Part shown: positions 44,401 through 55,280 of the stretch, piece by piece | Layout: the number at the start of each line of letters is the position of its first letter | Numbering within the stretch: the stretch's first letter is position 1 | Assembly: GCF_000276665.1 (NCBI RefSeq) | Contig: NW_004955447.1 | Span: forward strand, 16,363,725 to 16,427,724 | Direction of reading: 5' to 3' | DNA length: 64,000 nt | From: Chinchilla lanigera | Lineage: Eukaryota; Chordata; Mammalia; Rodentia; Chinchillidae | Program-made: the position numbers and the translations under genes | The notes under the pieces: model-generated | Seen by the model: only the letters and a program-made list of their open reading frames with translations | What the model was told of the DNA's origin: nothing | Database searches by the model: none

Positions 44401-44672
44401 ACTAATTCTGTGTACCCAGCACAGGCATCAAAAAACCAAGTGTCTTGATTAACTTCATGAGATGCAGGGATTAAACACATGCACACAGGTAAGGCTGTGG
44501 TTTCATTTCAGGTCCACTGGTACGAGGTCAGTTAAATTATTTAAACCTGATTCGGTGAATTATTTACACACTCTGAGCCACCTTTCATCTGCGAAGTATC
44601 CGTCCAGTGTCTCTTTCACAGGATCGCTCTGCGGATTAAATGTAAATTATTCCACATCACACCTGGCACAAA

Positions 44673-44711
44673 GCGCGCGCGTGCGCACACACACACACAC
44701 ACACACACACA
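44673..44711 (+). repeat. (GC)n-(CA)n alternating purine-pyrimidine tract
   Basis: GCGCGCGCGTGCGC runs directly into about 13 CA units, making 39 bases of strict purine-pyrimidine alternation. Such sequence is the classic substrate for Z-DNA. Confidence 0.92.
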
Positions 44712-45189
44712 GACCCAGGGGTGTAGATGGGACAGCTGAGACGCCATCAGGGTTCTCTGACTCCTGTCCAATCACATTTTGCCATTAAAGAGTATATGGC
44801 TGCAGAGACTGGTGCTGAATCAATGGACCTGAGTAGTGAAGGGAGAAGCAGGACGCAGGAAAGTGCTGGGCTCTGGAATCTAACTTCTGCTCCTTAGACG
44901 CTCATTTAGTAACCTCGCGTGGGGGCTGAGAATGGGCTGAGCCGTAGATGGTTTGGAAACAAGGCCCTTGGAATGCGCTGGGGTAATTCTCAAATGGCTC
45001 GTGATGTCTCCTGCAGGAGCCTGTGTGGCCACATGAAAATGACCCACAAAGGTGACTTCTGGCCCCAAACCACAGGGAGAGAGAGGGAAAGCCTAAACTA
45101 GGCAGTTCAACAAACCAAGAGGGAGAGAGATCTGTCTGCAGGGTGACTGTTGTCCAGCTCATCAGGAAAACAATACTCACTCCCAGACA
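44712..45189. other. Unique sequence, no gene recognised
   Basis: Short frames on both strands without known domains. No repeat seen. Confidence 0.45.
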
Positions 45190-45334
45190 AAGAATATTTG
45201 GAGAATTAAATGGACTTTTGCACGAGAGATCTCTTTAATGACTCAACACAAACTTAAGAAGACTCAGGCATCAAAGGTTCTCTTGTTATAGGGTGGTTTC
45301 TTTAGAAATGGCTCGCCAATCAAAGGTATTCCAG

Positions 45335-45768
45335 ATTCTTCTTACCTCGAGCAGAGAACTGGACAAGGCAAACCAGTAACAGCACCAAAAATTTATTAGA
45401 AAAGTGCAGGGAAAAACCACCTCTACAAAGCCATTTTGGGCCATACAAAGAGAAGAAGAGAGCAAAAGGAAAAATATCCTTCACTGCGTCTAAGAAACAA
45501 GGCACATGCTACAGTGCGGACTCACATGAGATAGCGGCTTTCTGTAAAGGACGCTTTTTTTTTATGCCATCCACATCTGTGGGAGCTCAGGCGTTCTATA
45601 TATGGCTATTGCCCTGGGATCTTGTGATTGACAGGCCCTGCTCACTGCCCCAGCCAGCCTCACCACACCCTGTCTCCTATATCACTGTTCCCTCCTATAT
45701 AGGAGGGAAATAGAAGGTACCTCAGACCAGCAGTTACAGAGTTATTTTAGAGAGAAGCGTACACAAAA
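45335..45768 (-). mobile_element. ERV LTR (class I-like, minus strand)
   Basis: The minus-strand order is promoter-like 'gccatatatagaacgcc' (about 45,590-45,606), then 'cacttttctaataaatttttgg' with AATAAA near 45,388-45,393, then a C/T-rich U5 'ccttgtccagttctctgctcg'. This is the usual R-U5 layout of gammaretrovirus-like LTRs. No internal genes are seen beside it. A 22-bp palindrome lies at 45,688-45,709. Edges are approximate. Confidence 0.6.
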
Positions 45769-46512
45769 TCAAAAACAGGACATCAGTTTAGAAGTCTTCG
45801 TTTGCCATTTTAGAAAAAGAAAACGAGCGTGGAAGTGAAAAATTCTGTTGGGTGCTTTGAAATTTCTGATTCTTCATTAGAGCTCAGAAAGGCTCCTGCC
45901 TGCATTTGCCAAGTTTGAATTGTTGAAAGATGGCTGGGAGACAGTGTGGAGTAATTAATATGGCAGAAACTCATCAAGTTGTCTGCAAAAGGTCAAATGC
46001 ATGAGGCACAGAATACAATTAGGAGGTCAAACGGCCCTGTCAACTTTTACATCATTAGCCGTTTATAGGGGTCAATACCTTCCAAGGGTATGGGCTCAAG
46101 AGTGAAATTTCTAAGAAGCTGGCAGAATTATTGAACCTTTTTGCATGTGCTTTAATAATCTAAGGCTAACATATTTAAAAACCCCTTAAACATTTTAAAA
46201 ATAAGTAATAACATCTTTAAGCCAACAGTCATGAATAGACTAAGGTTCATTGTCTAGTCAGTAATAAGTGAAAGAAACAAATATAATAGCTAAATTACAA
46301 TCCTTAGTTCCATTCTGGCTACATTAAAGTGCAACCAATAAAATAAAGAACACATTTCTGACCTCTGTCCTTTCAAATCATTTCAGACCTTTGGGGAAAA
46401 AGACTGTCACTTTCACAATAAAGCAATTTGTGAGATGAAATGAAAGGATAGAAGAACAATGGGCCACCTGAGACTTTAGTATGATTTGAGTCTAAAAAAT
46501 TTTTAAATTAAT
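45769..46512. other. Unique AT-rich DNA, candidate conserved non-coding
   Basis: No repeat signature and no coding frame. 45,840-46,110 has a mixed, non-repetitive texture with TAAT cores (for example 'gtaattaatatggc'), which is often seen in conserved enhancers. This is an impression only. Confidence 0.3.
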
Positions 46513-46668
46513 CAGGACCAGTGGTGCACACTTGTAATCCCAGCACTTGGGAGGCTGAGGCAGTAGTATCGGCTCAAGTTCTGCGCCAGCCTGGTCTACA
46601 TAGTGAGTTCAAGACCAGCCTGAACTATATAGCAAGACCTTGTCTCAAAAACAAAACAAAAAATTTTT
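46513..46668 (+). mobile_element. B1 SINE with internal duplication
   Basis: Starts CAGGACCAGTGGTGCACACT, with 'taatcccagcacttgggaggctga', a repeated 'ccagcct' module and 'agaccttgtctcaaaaac'. The A/T-rich flanks (AAAAAATTTTTAAATTAAT-like on both sides) are compatible with a target-site duplication. Confidence 0.9.
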
Positions 46669-47029
46669 TTAAAATTAAATTAATAAGTATACATTGACTG
46701 TTCAGGCAGAATCTTTTTAAGGAATAACGTCTCCTCTGCAGTGCCTACATACATGTATATATATATGCAAAGATATCTGAAGCAGGAGATTAGGGTGTGG
46801 CCAGCTGGCTAGGCAAATGGGCATGAACTGTCAATCACAGAGATCCAAGATACAAGTGCAGAAAAAGCTTCCAAGTCCTGTACCCGGGACCAATCATGAA
46901 ATGCCATCTTCAAATCTTTTGGCACAAGGACAGCTAGATCTGAAGCCTACATCTGAGGTGTGGGGTACAAAAGATGGTGGTCATTGACCTCTGGCCACTG
47001 TGCTGTCTCTTTCACAGAGGCCTGCTCTC

Positions 47030-47129
47030 NNNNNNNNNNNNNNNNNNNNNNNNNNNNNNNNNNNNNNNNNNNNNNNNNNNNNNNNNNNNNNNNNNNNNNN
47101 NNNNNNNNNNNNNNNNNNNNNNNNNNNNN
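47030..47129. other. Assembly gap (100 N, nominal size)
   Basis: Exactly 100 N is a common placeholder for unknown length. It abuts the T-run of a minus-strand ID, so the assembly probably broke at the homopolymer tail. Frames crossing it are artefacts. Confidence 0.98.
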
Positions 47130-47224
47130 TTTTTTTTTGGTTTTTCTCTGGTACCGGGAACCGAACTCACGACCTTGCGCTTGCCAGGCAGGCGCTTTGC
47201 CGCTGAGCTAAATCCCCAGCCCCC
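47130..47224 (-). mobile_element. Young ID SINE bordering the gap
   Basis: Plus-strand reading: T8, 'ggtttttctctggtaccggga', 'ccttgcgcttgccaggcagg', 'gccgctgagctaaatccccagccccc'. The body has an intact A box (TAGCTCAGCGG on the minus strand) and B-box region (GAGTTCGGTTCCC) and looks the closest to a subfamily consensus of all copies here. Confidence 0.93.
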
Positions 47225-47611
47225 GCACAGCACATTTCTTTCTCTACCTTTAATTGGTCTGCACTCACTCTGCAAAGCATACTTTTTCCCACCTTTAATA
47301 CATGTAAAATCTCACTACCTCTTGTGCTTGTCTTCTCCAATTCTTTGCTCAGGGCAACAAGAACCTGGAAAGAATTTCCAGAAGGAGTCCACAGCACCAC
47401 AGGCCCCACAGACTTGAGCCAGTAACATTGGCTCAAAAAGATTTTGTAGACATAGACAGAAGGAGAACTAGCTTAAATATATAAGTTTTTGAAGGAGAGT
47501 AGAGAAAAAAGAAAGAAAGAAGAAGTCTCATGTCACACTCCGCATTCATGTTGCTAAGGACCTTAAGGACCAGCTATAACTTCTCATTCCCTCACATAAT
47601 GTGTGCCTGTA

Positions 47612-47636
47612 TGTGTGTGTGTGTGTGTGTGTGTGT
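47612..47636 (+). repeat. (TG)n microsatellite
   Basis: About twelve TG units preceded by 'gtgtgcctgta'. Simple repeat. Confidence 0.9.
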
Positions 47637-47654
47637 AAGTTTGTGCACACACAT

Positions 47655-47850
47655 ACACTATTTATTGAACATTATTGTTAGATTCTGTAATAAGCATTTA
47701 AATATATGATCCCATTTAATTCACAAAACAACCCAAGAAGTCAGGTTTTGTCCCCATTTCATTAAGCAGATAGTGAAGCTTACAGATATAATCTAACTTG
47801 CTCAGTGTGACCCAGCTAATAGGTGGTATGTCTGGGGCTGCAAATCTTTT
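47655..47850 (+). mobile_element. MIR SINE
   Basis: Near-complete plus-strand signature: 'tattgaacattattgttaga', 'gatcccatttaattcacaaaacaaccc', 'gtccccatttcattaagcag', 'aacttgctcagtgtgacccagcta'. Confidence 0.85.
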
Positions 47851-47934
47851 TCTTTATACATTGCGTGATACTCTTATCAAAACACCTAGGGTCTTTGATA
47901 AGAAGTATTCTAACCACATGACAGGGAATTAGGA

Positions 47935-47967
47935 TCTCTCTCTCTCTCTCTGTCTGTCTCTCTCTTA
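47935..47967 (+). repeat. (CT)n simple repeat
   Basis: About 30 bases of CT with two GTCT interruptions. Confidence 0.85.
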
Positions 47968-48394
47968 CTCTCCATATCAGGGGTAAAACACATAGCGTCG
48001 AACATGCTAGGCAAGTCTTTGGAGGCAGGAAGGTAGGCTGTGAGAGAGATGGTTGGGGAGGAAGCATGACCAAGTTTAAGGATGCATGCACCAAATAATC
48101 CCCAAATTCTTGTATATGGCCTTCTTGCAAGTTCCCACAATGCTTGGGAGAGATAGAGACAGGCTGCCTCGAGGAGCTCCCTGTTATGAGTTCACGGTAG
48201 CCTGCCCTGTGTCTTCCAAGGTGTACTTTTATTTTTGCTTTTAATTTTTCCTCTTTCTTGTTTGGTCCCAGTTCACTCTGCAGAGGCAGTTCCTTCCTTA
48301 CCCTCTGCTCCAAGGTGATATCGGAAACTCCAAATATGATATAAGGGAAATATTACATCTCCCAACCCGTGAGATGTCTTATATGCCAAGTTCG

Positions 48395-48800
48395 TGTTCT
48401 CTAAAAAAATCAAAGAATGAATTTCAGGAACAGTGAAGGTTAAAAGTTGGAAATATTTATTAAGAGATAGAAAGCTCCTGTCAGAGGAACAGCAGGGGGC
48501 CCAAATGGGCTGCCCCAGGGACCCACTTTACAGGGAAATTTTATAGAGCAATACCCACATGGGTACGACACGGGTTACAGCTCTGATTAACCAATAAGCG
48601 TATAAGTATAGTTGCTTAGGTAATAGTGATCCAACAGAGAAACCAGTCATGCAATAAGGGTGCATGGAAAGAACAAAGACTTTTTACAGGAAATGATGGA
48701 TCCTGAGGTCTTAGGCACCCGACGGGGTGACTGATGTCTCTCTAGGCTTCAGTAGGCCGGGTGTGTGTCCTCCGAGGGAGTGCACAGGCCTGGTCATCTC
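48395..48800 (-). mobile_element. Probable ERV LTR (minus strand)
   Basis: On the minus strand AATAAATATTTCC (about 48,448-48,460) is followed by 'cttcactgttcctgaaattc', a polyadenylation/U5-like end, and the upstream part is GC-rich with 'ccctgtaaagtgggtccctgg'. The layout suggests a degraded LTR, but I cannot name it or fix its start. Confidence 0.45.
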
Positions 48801-49045
48801 ACCTTTATCTTCAGGCCTGGTCTCCGACAGACGTGTCTCCAGCCACAGCTGAGACGTGTTTCACCTCTGTCCTGCTCTCTCGAGGGCCTCCCTCTCTGAC
48901 TGCCTACAATATTTCTGCCTAGCTAAGCTGTCTATAATGAAGCTGTTTTCACTTTTTAAAATAAACTTCGTCCCTGTTTTTGGCTTGTCTTGTTCAATTC
49001 TTTGTTCAAGAGGAGAAAGCCCTGGAACCAAGAGGCAACCAGCCC
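48801..49045 (+). mobile_element. Probable ERV LTR 3' part (plus strand)
   Basis: Pyrimidine-rich 'tgtcctgctctctcgaggg', then 'actttttaaaataaacttcg' with AATAAA at 48,960-48,965, then 'gcttgtcttgttcaattctttgttc', an R-U5 signature also seen in the LTR at 47.3 kb. It lies tail to tail or abutting with the minus-strand LTR on its left. Confidence 0.5.
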
Positions 49046-49093
49046 AAAAACCTGGTAACTTTACTTGGTGATCCATTTCTAGAAGGGGAATAC

Positions 49094-49125
49094 CTGGTAA
49101 GTGTTTTACCACTGAGCTCCAGCCT
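49094..49125 (-). mobile_element. ID SINE scrap
   Basis: 'ggtaagtgttttaccactga' followed by 'gctccagcc' is the reverse complement of the 5' half of an ID element. Only about 30 bases are recognisable. Confidence 0.4.
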
Positions 49126-50020
49126 CTGCTGTGATCTCTATACATCCCAGTTGACTGTGGGCGTCATCACCATCTCTATATTTTCCGTGGACACCTCTGT
49201 GAATTTCCCCACATCTGCTCCTTGCGGTTGGGCTTTTATCTAATTTACTAAAGGGAATCAAACCAAAAAATGTAGAACAAAACAAAGGCAGTCTTCAGTT
49301 ATTCCTTTAAAACATAGCCTGTCACACGATGGGTACCTGTGCGGGTTGTATGCCAATAATTTCAAACCCCATAACCCTCTTTCTTGCATCTAGGTGCCAT
49401 TTACTTTTGATAGTGCTCGTTGCCTTGGGAGCAACTGATTTCCACGGGTTCTCCTTTGCTGATTTCGAGGCTGCACTATTCCTGAGACCCTTTGGGTACA
49501 TCCAGTTCTAACTCATAAAACACAATGAGGAATTTGCAACTCTGATTTCTGCTAGAGGCATAAAATTAGCCACCTAATTCGGTGTTGGATTTTTTCTCCT
49601 AATTACTTCTTTATTAAACAACTCATGTCACAGTAGGAGGGGATGCTGATGTTATTGTGCCTCAACAGGAGGAAGCGCACAGTGAGAGAGGGCTGAGCGC
49701 CCTCCCTCTGCTCCTGGATCCTGCGCTGTCCCCAGCCAGTGTACTAAGTACATCTTCTCTTCACGGGAGTCTTTTGCGTCTGTAGGCTGTCTGCCTTGTC
49801 TTCTGGCTGGGTGTGGGCCGCGGGAAGACCTGAAGCTGGGGTATCTTTCTCTGAGTGGGGTTTCTGTGGCTGTCTGGGTAGCTCCGTGACGACACAGCTC
49901 CTGTCATGTGGCTGTCTCCGTGCAGCTCTCTCTCAGGTTCCTACGATTTTTCTTTTCAAGTCTGCAGATGATGGATCTCTGCTGGGGTTAGCCCTGGGGT
50001 ACTCTACCATCCTATCAGAG
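49126..50020. other. Unique sequence, no gene recognised
   Basis: Overlapping short frames only. No known domain or repeat identified. Confidence 0.45.
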
Positions 50021-50027
50021 TGTGTGT

Positions 50028-50065
<38 letters not shown>
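50021..50065 (+). repeat. (TG)n microsatellite
   Basis: About 22 TG units with one GAG interruption at 50,032-50,034. The Cys-Val run in an overlapping 97-codon frame is an artefact. Confidence 0.93.
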
Positions 50066-50066
<1 letters not shown>

Positions 50067-50699
50067 TAAGCCTGCCTCTGGCTTTTTGAACTGGCCCTCT
50101 TATTAAACCCTCCTGAAGAGCCACTTTGCATCATCATTTCCTGCTCCTTGCACTCTGATGCATACAGATGCGGCCAGCGGGCCTCAGATTTTCCTTGCAG
50201 GCACTGCAGAGAAAATGACTGCCTGCTTAATCAAGTGACATTGTGAAAGATTAAGTCCTACCTGGGCACTGCACTGCCTGTGGCTTCATCACAACCAGCT
50301 TCCCCCTCCTCTGGGAAGAAAATATTCAAATGAGTGCATCAGGTTGTCATGCGGATGAAACGATGTCTAACTGGTGTCCCACCGAGGTTACTCCGGAGAG
50401 GGGATCGGCCCACAAAGGCTTCCTGAGCCGTCGGTGTAACCTGCGCTGGAGCCTTGGCACTGAGGGAAAACACTTTCGGCCTTTGCCCAAGACTGTGGAG
50501 GACAGGTCTGAGGAAGACGGAAAGCTAGAGTTTCAGCTTTGTTGATTTTGTTGGCCTACACGTTTGGCAACCTGAGCTCCTGTCTTGGGTTTGACTTTTG
50601 GCAAGAGCCCCTTCGCACTTCAGTGCTTTTGGGAACCAGACTGCCTGGGCTTTGCTTCTGCCCTCACCTTGCGAAGTCCGCCCTTGCCAAAATCCCACT
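50066..50699. other. Unique sequence, no gene recognised
   Basis: Mixed composition and short frames without domains. Confidence 0.45.
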
Positions 50700-50810
50700 G
50701 AGTTTTTGCACCGGTTTCCAAATCTGAAAATTGAGAAAATACCAGCACCTTCCCCAGAGAGTTTTTGTCAGGATTCGCTGAGTCAATACCTTGGGAAGTA
50801 CTAAGTGGTA
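50700..50810 (-). mobile_element. Possible MIR fragment
   Basis: 'ccggtttccaaatctgaaaattgaga' and 'gtcaggattcgctgagtcaata' resemble the minus-strand MIR motifs 'tttcctcatctgtaaaatgggga' and 'gaggattaaatgag', strongly diverged. Confidence 0.45.
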
Positions 50811-51866
50811 ACCGGTATTGCTGACATCGAGGGGGTGAGGGCGAGAGCCCTGCATGTTCTTTTTGCCAGGTATTTTCATTTTTACCCCGGATGTAAGAAC
50901 TTGGAGAGCTAGTGTTGCGGCGCAGTTTCCCTCGTTATAGCACAACATGGTGTAGCTGTGGGCCCCCCGTAACCACGGCTTTGTTACAGGGCAGCTTTGC
51001 AAGAGTGAGGCTGTGCCCATTGCCTTTCCCCTCGCTATCTGAAATGAACACTTTGCAGCATGTGATAACACCACTGGCATCTGCCTCTGAACATTTCCAC
51101 TGACGAGAAGCAAAAGACTCCCGTGAAGAGAAGACTTTTCTTCCCACCCTTCTGGAGTTTTTCTCAAACAGCTTCTGCTGGTAGATTAATTATAGAAGCC
51201 ACAGTGTTTCCTGAAAACGGTAAAACATTTTAAAAGAATACGAAGACACCGCTTGATAAATGGCTGGACCCTTTATTGCCTAACAATCCAAAAGAAAAAT
51301 GCATGTTTGAAACAGAACAGGATATAATGGAAATCTAAGTAGATGGACTGTAAAATGGATTTTATTAACTATTTACAGTGACTGTGTGAATTATTCTCGT
51401 CTCTGCTTGAGAAAGTTCCCTGTCAGAGTGCTTGGGCCTTTCCTGCTGCTTATCTCTTTGATTTGCAGTGGAAAGGTGCGTGGGCTACCAGAGCGAGTGG
51501 CTGCCGGCTAGATCCCCCGATAAGCCTCATCCGGTACCGCTAACCCTGTCTCAGAGCTGGACTGCGTCCTCCACGAAAGACAGGGAAGAACCCAGAAGAC
51601 AAACAAGAGCCTCTGCACTATGGGGTGCCTCACGCCATCTGTCTCCTTGCAACCACAGAGCCGAAGTTACCAGCTCAGCAGTGAGGAGCGCTTTGAGATA
51701 AACCGTTCAGCAGCTCCCATAACTTACTCATCCACATCTGACTTCACTTTCGTCCCATTTCTGAAAATATATTAAAAGTCCACCCCAAAGAAAACATGTC
51801 GTATATTAAGAAATTCCCATTTCCATTTCTTAAGAGATTTGCTCTTACTTTAAACATACAAGTAGG
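50811..51866. other. Unique sequence, candidate conserved non-coding part
   Basis: No repeat is recognised. Minus-strand and plus-strand frames up to 167 codons (50,664-51,167) show no known domain. 51,180-51,470 is repeat-free and moderately AT-rich with the texture of conserved non-coding DNA. This is not testable here. Confidence 0.35.
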
Positions 51867-51937
51867 GACTGGGAGATGTGACTCAGTGGTAAAACATTTG
51901 CCCGGCCCTGGGTCGATCCCTAGCATCAGAAAAAATA
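51867..51937 (+). mobile_element. Diverged ID SINE
   Basis: GACTGGGAGATGTGACTCAG with 'tggtaaaacatttgcccgg' and 'gggtcgatccctagcatcag', then a short A-tail. The A box is damaged. It is older than the GGTACC-ending ID copies and closer to a general rodent ID form. Confidence 0.7.
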
Positions 51938-52624
51938 GACAGCAATGATGTAGATACAGATCCCACTCTTTGTGGGATTTACCCAGTTTGTGACTTACCA
52001 AGTCCTCCAACTTCTCTGCTCTTGCCAGCTTCTCACCCGTGCCCTGGGCAGGAGTCCTGTTGTAGGGTCAGGGAGGGGTCACCCTAGGAGCAGACTGGTA
52101 CCCACGCAATGAGGACACCCCCACCCAAATCTTCTTGAAGAAAAAGAAAAGAATTTGAAAACTGATATCTCAGAGGAAGTACTGAAACTGTCATCCCAGT
52201 GGGGAAACTAGCTGAACATTGTTCTGTTTCTTTACAGTTAATTATGGCTTAGTATTGTTTTCATTTTTAATTATATATGAGGGTGGCAGCACTGTAATCA
52301 TCCCAGGACTTAGCCTGTGCAATCCTAATCCGACCCTGAGACATTCGTGAAGGGGCCCCACTTGCGCCAGCACTGCTGGCTGTGGCCGCACGACCGGGGA
52401 CCCTGTGTCTCGCTGCCTTTCCCTTCTCCGTAACCGGCACACTCCTAGGCAGAGCAGGAATAGGCCAGAGACCCGTGCAGCTGTAGTCACTGCTGTTACT
52501 AACAGTTCCCGTGAGTTGCTATTGAGGTAATTCTGTTCAACTGGTGGAACTAAAGGTCAAAGGTTGCTCACCGTGCTATAGCTCCTGCCTTTCAGCCACT
52601 GGGGGAGAGAGATGAAGGGGTTGG
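51938..52624. other. Unique sequence, no gene recognised
   Basis: Nothing repetitive or coding is supported. Confidence 0.45.
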
Positions 52625-52835
52625 GAATAATCACTGCATGCCAAGCCCTGTGCTGGGCGCTTTACAAAACACAGTTCTTCTCTTAACCTTCTTACCTAAC
52701 GCTGAAGTCTACAGTGGCTCCATTTTTACATATAAAGAACCTGAAACTTGGAGATAATGCAACTTACATTCAACAGTAAACGAAATAGTGGGACATTAGA
52801 CCAAGGTCATCCTGACCTCTGACCTTCTGCTGTTT
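52625..52835 (+). mobile_element. MIR SINE
   Basis: 'atcactgcatgccaagccctgtgctgggcgctttac' followed by 'ctccatttttacatataaagaacctga' and 'gacattagaccaaggtc' is the canonical order of a plus-strand MIR. Confidence 0.8.
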
Positions 52836-53577
52836 CCATTACGTGTGTTGCCAGACTGCTTGAAGCTGAGTAGACTGATAGCTGGTATCCAAGGACCAAG
52901 ATGAATGTGCTTGGAAAATAATTCAGGGAGTCACTATCAAGTCATACTTAGCATTAAACTTTTTAAATTAAGACCTATAAACAAGACTGCAGGTGGGAAT
53001 GGAGTAGATGGAATTTCCTGCTAGTTGTAAATCTCCAGGTAATAATTCCTGGGTGTTAATAAGCCTTAGAAAACTCTTGGCCCTCAGGACTCCAGGCCCC
53101 TCCTTAGCATTTTTTGAGACAGCTGGGTTTGGGATGGAGCCCAGCAAGTAGCCAAGGGCAGTTAGGTCGCAATTTTGCCCCACATTTTCTGTGTTCTGAA
53201 GGTAGAACGGGGTGAGGAAGTCGTCAGCCTCTGAGAGATGACACAGTGCTGCTGGCCAAGAGAGACGCAGGAAGGAAAACACTCCTCATCCTTGTTTCTT
53301 CTACTTCAAACACCGGTTTGAAATAGTTCAAGATTACTTTCAGGAAATCCTGGAATTTCCACAATTAATCAGATTGTAGCAACACCCATCAAAGCTCAAG
53401 AGAGAGCTCTGCAAGTCACAGGGTAAGAAGAAGGCTGGGAGGGGAGCTCATCTCACCCTTCTGCTTCTTGGACATCTGTGTTTCTAGATGACATGAAGCC
53501 AACCAACTCTCCTTCCCATCAGCTGAAAGCAAAGAAAAGGTATGGAGCTACATAAATGAAGAGTTTCCTTTTCTTTT
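52836..53577. other. Unique sequence, no gene recognised
   Basis: One 104-codon minus-strand frame (52,968-53,282) has no recognisable family. No repeat seen. Confidence 0.45.
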
Positions 53578-53757
53578 TTTCTTCAGTACTGGGGGTTGAA
53601 CCCATGCACTGGGCATGTCCCTATCCCTTAAACATTTTTTTTTTTAACTTTTGAGATAAGATCTCTCTAATTTGCCCAGGCTGAGCTTGAACTTGTAATC
53701 CTCCTGCTTCAGCCTCCTAGAGTTCTGGGATTATGGCATATGCTACCATGTTGGGTT
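53578..53757 (-). mobile_element. B1-dID dimeric SINE
   Basis: Plus-strand order: T-rich tail, 'cagtactgggggttgaaccc' (dID half), T run, 'tgagataagatctctctaat', 'gcccaggctgagcttgaact' and 'ctgggattatggcatatgc' (B1 half). This is the reverse complement of B1 followed by dID. Confidence 0.8.
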
Positions 53758-54939
53758 ATAAAGAGTTTTCTTACGTGGAGGACAGAGACATGCTACTCTG
53801 TGGATTCTTTTGAAATCAGAGCCATAATTACCTGTTGGATTGGTGTGGGTCCAGACTAAAGTGCAGAGTGATGGAAAGGTAACTTTTCAAAGTTTTACCA
53901 GGCAGAAATTTTTACACCTGTACAGTTCTTTTCCATTCTATCTTATTCTTTTCTAGTCTAGCTTTTCACTGGGTCCATTTATGATACAAAAGAGAAAGTT
54001 ATCCCCCTGTTGTATAAGGCCAAGGCCAGGTCACATAGGTTAATGAAATGGGAAAGCACCCAGACCCTACCATGGAAGGAGAAAGTCACAGACCCGAGGT
54101 CAGGAAACTACACGGAGAAGTGTGCATTTCACTGCCTCCATGGCACATGGGGTTATGAAGGCCCAGGAGAGATGAGAAAATGGATTGTTATAGATAATGC
54201 TCCAGTACCTGGTGTCCTGTCTAACTTACTCTTCGTTTCCCCTGATCTATGGATACAAACTGAATTATGGAATAAAACATCAAAGTTAATAGTATGAATC
54301 GAGTGTTAGGTGTGATAAGTCATGAACAGCAGATGGTTTAGGAGTGTGCTGAAAATAAATTGAAGAACTCAGGCATGAAAGAATAATGAATTGTGTCAAC
54401 TAAGAGACATAGGAAAGAAAGGAGAATGAGATTTGAAAATAGATAGTCCGTGTGGCAGGGAGCTAATTATCCTGACATCTAATCTTCCAAAAGGCTAACA
54501 GTTAGTTCAACTGTTAAAAGTCATCCAGGAGCGAGCTGCAGAGATATTTTTAAATATGCCATTTTTATAATCCAGTGAGCCTGTGTCTGATAGTCAACCC
54601 CTTAAGGACCAGCTGTTACAGCACACTGTGAAATACTATATTCAGCTCTGTGCTGTAGACATTGGGAGTTATTAACAATAATAATCCCCTGATCATTTCA
54701 GTGAGTTCCTGAGGCTGGCTGCTGGACTTTGAAGGATTGTAGCACCTCCAACAGAATCACCTAGTACTTGATTCGTGCTGTCATTTTTATCTGACTAGAT
54801 GTAAGGGTGTGAGGAAGTGCTCTGGGTAGAAAGGCTGGGCGATATGAAAGAAGAAAATGAGCAAAACCTCGGCAGGGTTCTAGTTTCAGCGCACTCTATA
54901 ATTGGCTTTGGCATGTTGATTGTTTAGGTATATTTATAG
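53758..54939. other. Unique sequence, no gene recognised
   Basis: One 95-codon frame (54,010-54,297) without a known domain. A weak MER5-like 'cagaatcacctagtac' occurs at 54,751-54,766. Confidence 0.4.
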
Positions 54940-55100
54940 AATTGCATTGCTCTGGGCACTTTCCATGAATTAGCTCTGCAGCAATGCTAAGTTCTGCCAT
55001 TATTAGTCTACTATTACAGATAAGGCAGCTGAGGCTCAGAGAGGCTAAGTAACTTGCATAAAGTCAAACAGGAAGTAAAGCAGAGAGGCACAGTGTGTAC
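54940..55100 (+). mobile_element. MIR SINE
   Basis: 'tctgggcactttccatgaattagc', 'attacagataaggcagctgaggctcagagaggctaagtaacttgca' and 'caaacaggaagtaaag' form a clear plus-strand MIR. The 'gaggctcagagagg' core is intact. Confidence 0.9.
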
Positions 55101-55164
55101 CCAGCCTTTCTTCCCTGAAGAGTCCATATTCTCCTCTACTTTGTTACTGTATGGCTTTGATGAA

Positions 55165-55280
55165 CTCATCAGCAGTTATCATGGGTGGACAACATGCCGG
55201 ACACTTTAGGCACTTCTTGTGACTCCGTGCTACAGGTGTGGACCAAAGAGACATGGCTTCTGGCTACATGGGACTTACAG
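55165..55280 (+). mobile_element. Old MIR/L2-type repeat fragment
   Basis: 'acatgccggacactttaggcac' followed by 'tgctacaggtgtggaccaaagag' and 'catgggacttacagt' resembles the dispersed mammalian pattern 'ggcactgttctaggc...acagcagtgaac...gagcttacag'. Confidence 0.45.

Larger units (their letters stand above)
46778..47410 (+). mobile_element. ERV1-like LTR interrupted by an ID and a gap
   Basis: The left part, 46,778-47,029, has 'ggtgtggccagctggctagg', a CCAAT-bearing 'gaccaatcatgaaatgcc' and TATA-like 'gggtacaaaagatgg'. The right part, after the ID, reads 'ctttaattggtctgcactcactctgc', 'aaaatctcactacctcttgtgc' and 'ttctccaattctttgctc', typical R-U5 of class I ERV LTRs. A minus-strand ID and a 100-N gap divide it. 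No retroviral genes are visible. Confidence 0.6.

Noticed and set aside
45335..47410. LTRs at 45.3 kb (minus) and 46.8 kb (plus) as the two ends of one provirus
   Set aside because: They are in opposite orientation and not similar to each other, and the DNA between them is unique sequence plus a B1.
50664..51167. 167-codon minus-strand frame
   Set aside because: Overlaps plus-strand frames of similar size and a MIR-like fragment. No domain or splice context.
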